Source: Phycisphaeraceae bacterium (GTDB lineage: Bacteria; Planctomycetota; Phycisphaerae; Phycisphaerales; Phycisphaeraceae). Taken from it: a DNA stretch of 7,553 nt. Every line of letters begins with the position of its first letter. Position 1 is the first letter of the stretch. The notes beneath the pieces were generated by a model, which saw nothing but the letters and a program-made list of their open reading frames with translations, made no database searches and was not told the origin of the DNA. This document shows, one piece after another, positions 6,320 through 7,553 of this stretch. The translations under genes were made by a program, and so were the position numbers. Location: positions 1-7,553 of the forward strand of contig JAJDCT010000279.1 in assembly GCA_029260695.1 (NCBI GenBank). Direction: 5' to 3'.

Positions 6320-6739
6320 ATGTCCAACGAAACACTGGCCGACCTGGTCCTTGTCCTGCACGCGGGATTTGTTGCGTTCGTGGTGCTGGGTTTATTGCTG
6401 GTTTTGTTAGGTGGGGCGATGCGGTGGCGGTGGGTGCGTAACCGGTGGTTCAGGCTGGCACATCTTGCGGCGATATTACTGGTGGTGGCGCAGGCCTGGC
6501 TTGGGATCGTCTGCCCGCTGACGACACTGGAGAGCTATCTCCGCCGTCGGGCGGGTCAGCAGGGATACGAGATGGGATTTATCGCCGATCGCGTCCGGCG
6601 TTTGATCTTCTTTGAAGCCGATTGGTGGGTGTTTGCGTTGGCTTACACAGTGTTTGGCATTCTGGTGTTGGTCAGCATCTGGCTTGTACGCCCGCGCTGG
6701 AGGCCTTCCCGTGGACCGCAGGGGGGTGTCGGCCATTGA
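6320..6739 (+). CDS. DUF2784 family membrane protein
   Basis: A 139-residue integral membrane protein of the uncharacterised DUF2784 family. Hydrophobic segments lie at about 7-32, 46-66 and 102-123. Family marks are the N-terminal LADLVLVLHAGFVAFVVLG with His14, the RLAHLAAILLVVAQAWLGIVCPLTTLE block (45-71) with Cys65-Pro66, and the polar ESYLRRRAGQQGYEMGFI (71-88). The basic tail RPRWRPSRGPQG is consistent with a cytoplasmic C-terminus. No enzymatic activity is known for the family. ATG 6320 directly follows an in-frame TTG (6317); neither has a strong Shine-Dalgarno, only a weak GAG. The gene is divergent from the secreted-protein gene; HPF follows in the same direction 160 bases later with its own promoter, so an operon is unlikely. 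Confidence 0.88.
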   Translation: MSNETLADLVLVLHAGFVAFVVLGLLLVLLGGAMRWRWVRNRWFRLAHLAAILLVVAQAWLGIVCPLTTLESYLRRRAGQQGYEMGFIADRVRRLIFFEADWWVFALAYTVFGILVLVSIWLVRPRWRPSRGPQGGVGH

Positions 6740-6748
6740 AGCTCCCCA

Positions 6749-6767
6749 GGGGGTGTTCGGGCCCCCC
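6749..6767 (+). terminator. GC-only hairpin after the DUF2784 gene, possible terminator
   Basis: GGGGG (6749-6753) can pair with CCCCC within 6762-6767 around an 8-9 base loop, ten bases past the stop codon. No T-run follows directly, and alternative pairings of the G and C runs exist, so this is weak. The rest of 6740-6899 holds the HPF promoter. Confidence 0.3.
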
Positions 6768-6817
6768 GGTGTGATGGTGGAAAAACCGTTTCGTTATCGG
6801 CTTGTGTTAAGTTTTCC

Positions 6818-6846
6818 TTGTCAGGTGCGAACCGGCGCGGCATAAT
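6818..6846 (+). promoter_or_regulatory. Sigma70-type promoter for the HPF gene
   Basis: TTGTCA (6818-6823) and CATAAT (6841-6846) each match consensus at five of six bases and are separated by exactly 17 bases. This is the best promoter in the window. Transcription would start near 6853, giving a leader of about 47 bases before ATG 6900. Confidence 0.65.
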
Positions 6847-6899
6847 AGACGTAGAAGCAACATGTGACCTGCCAACCCTTTTTCGAATGGAGCGGACGC

Positions 6900-7250
6900 A
6901 TGAAGATTGAAGTTGTTGGAGTCCACCTCGACGTCACATCCAGCCTCACCGAGTACGCAAATCATCGAATAGGATTGTCTCTCGATCGGTTTGAAGACCG
7001 TATCACCGGTGTCACCGTCAGGCTCGAAGACATCAGCGGCCCGCACGGCCCGGGGACCAAGCGCTGCCACATGGAGGTCCACCTCATGCACCGTGAGTCG
7101 GTCATCGTCGAGCAGAACCACACCGACATCTACACCGCGGTCGATAAGGCCGCCAACCGGCTCAAACGCACGGTCCGTCGGCACATCAACCGTGTCCGCG
7201 ATGCACGACGCTCTCACCAACGCGATGCACTACGAACCGCATGGGCCTGA
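6900..7250 (+). CDS. hpf: Ribosome hibernation promoting factor, short HPF/RaiA (S30AE) family
   Basis: Predicted to bind the small ribosomal subunit in the mRNA/tRNA channel under starvation or stationary phase, silencing and protecting ribosomes. The 116 residues form one S30AE domain: strand MKIEVVGVHLDVT (1-13), helix SLTEYANHRIGLSLDRF (15-31), strands ITGVTVRLEDISG (35-47), KRCHMEVHLM (54-63) and ESVIVEQNHTD (66-76), then the basic helix IYTAVDKAANRLKRTVRRHI (77-96) and an Arg-rich tail. It lacks the C-terminal dimerisation domain of long HPF, so it belongs to the short type; HPF and RaiA (YfiA) cannot be told apart here. The conserved DIYTAVDKAANRL motif is clear. GGAG (6889-6892) is seven bases before ATG 6900; an upstream in-frame start at 6864 is not favoured. 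It probably has its own promoter. Confidence 0.9.
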   Translation: MKIEVVGVHLDVTSSLTEYANHRIGLSLDRFEDRITGVTVRLEDISGPHGPGTKRCHMEVHLMHRESVIVEQNHTDIYTAVDKAANRLKRTVRRHINRVRDARRSHQRDALRTAWA

Positions 7251-7310
7251 TCCCGGCTGCGTCAGACATTGGGTATTTTAGAATGCAATCCGGGGGTTCA
7301 TGTGATATTG

Positions 7311-7330
7311 CCCCTCATCAACGCAAGGGG
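7311..7330. terminator. Small inverted repeat between convergent hpf and the right-edge gene
   Basis: CCCCT (7311-7315) and AGGGG (7326-7330) pair around a 10-base loop, ending one base before the stop codon of the minus-strand gene. A GGGGG run upstream (in 7291-7296) could pair with the same CCCC instead. The stem is short and lacks a T-run, so terminator function is only suggested by the convergent position. Confidence 0.25.
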
Positions 7331-7331
7331 T

Positions 7332-7553
7332 TCAGCTCATACATATACGCGGACTTGTCTGCACCAGAGACGGTGGAGGGGCTTCTCTTTGTAGCCTGTG
7401 TGATAGATCCAGGCTAACCGGTGCGTCGACCAGCGTCAGGGTCGTCGAACGGCGGTCATACGGGTCTTCGAACGATTCAACCGGTCCCCGCGCCAGGGTC
7501 CAGTTGTTCCTGTCTCGCCAAGGCGTTTGATGATTCAATAACCCGGCCAGGAT
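7332..7553 (-). CDS. Unrecognised protein, C-terminal 73 residues (5' end outside window)
   Basis: A minus-strand frame enters from the right edge and stays open for 73 codons to a TGA at 7334-7332. No competing plus-strand frame is convincing. The visible part begins ILAGLLNHQTPWRDRNNWTL, then VESFEDPYDRRSTTLTLVDAPVSLDLSHRL, and ends in a low-complexity tail (EAPPPSLVQTSPRICMS). The GC-rich third codon positions of its first two thirds look coding; the last 20 codons look less constrained. No family is recognised. The TTG at 7538 is unlikely to be the true start, since the frame continues beyond the window without a ribosome site. Convergent with hpf. Confidence 0.5.
   Translation of the reverse strand: MLAGLLNHQTPWRDRNNWTLARGPVESFEDPYDRRSTTLTLVDAPVSLDLSHRLQREAPPPSLVQTSPRICMS

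Noticed and set aside
6087..6335. 83-codon upstream extension of the secreted-protein frame
   Set aside because: It would bury the signal peptide inside the protein, contains the candidate promoter, and overlaps the start of the divergent DUF2784 gene.
619..7250. A single stress-response system linking amn, FIST and hpf
   Set aside because: Gene orientations alternate, gaps are large, and hpf and amn have separate promoter candidates; the shared stress theme alone does not show a system.
1..7553. CRISPR arrays, tRNA or rRNA genes, IS ends and long direct repeats
   Set aside because: Reading through both strands, no regularly spaced repeats, tRNA-like cloverleaf, rRNA sequence or transposase-like frame was found.

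Overview
The window reads as a piece of a GC-rich bacterial chromosome. The best guess is Planctomycetota, perhaps the Phycisphaerae. This is inferred from the gene mix (short-form AMP nucleosidase, a FIST protein, a DUF4126-like membrane protein with zinc ribbons, a short ribosome-hibernation factor), the mostly single-gene alternating layout, and the mixed ATG/GTG/TTG starts behind good Shine-Dalgarno sites. No rRNA, tRNA, IS element, CRISPR array or integrase was seen.

Left edge (1-618): the N-terminal 139 residues of a PD-(D/E)XK nuclease-like protein run leftward off the window, in DNA visibly less GC-rich than its neighbours. Divergent from it lies amn, a short AMP nucleosidase (619-1422). 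Next comes a 404-residue multi-pass membrane protein with two four-cysteine zinc-ribbon motifs (1598-2812). It ends at a perfect 9-bp inverted repeat, which separates it from a convergent nitroreductase-family gene (2886-3617/3629, minus).

Middle (3630-6319): a FIST sensory-domain protein (3786-5048) is divergent from the nitroreductase; a 14-bp palindrome sits between them. The FIST gene converges on a secreted protein (5064-6086, minus) that appears to hold two related alpha/beta domains. Only 15 bases separate their stop codons, and a bulged hairpin spans the junction.

Right edge (6320-7553): a small DUF2784 membrane protein is followed by a short HPF/RaiA-type ribosome hibernation factor with the clearest sigma70-like promoter of the window. 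The window ends in the C-terminal part of an unrecognised minus-strand gene.

No multi-gene operon is evident: neighbours are mostly divergent or convergent, and the two co-directional pairs (amn/1598 gene; DUF2784/HPF) have gaps of 160-175 bases. amn (AMP breakdown) and HPF (ribosome storage) both belong to nutrient or energy stress biology, but nothing in the sequence links them. The most promising leads are the atypical PD-(D/E)XK gene at the left edge, the membrane/zinc-ribbon architecture, and the duplicated secreted protein.
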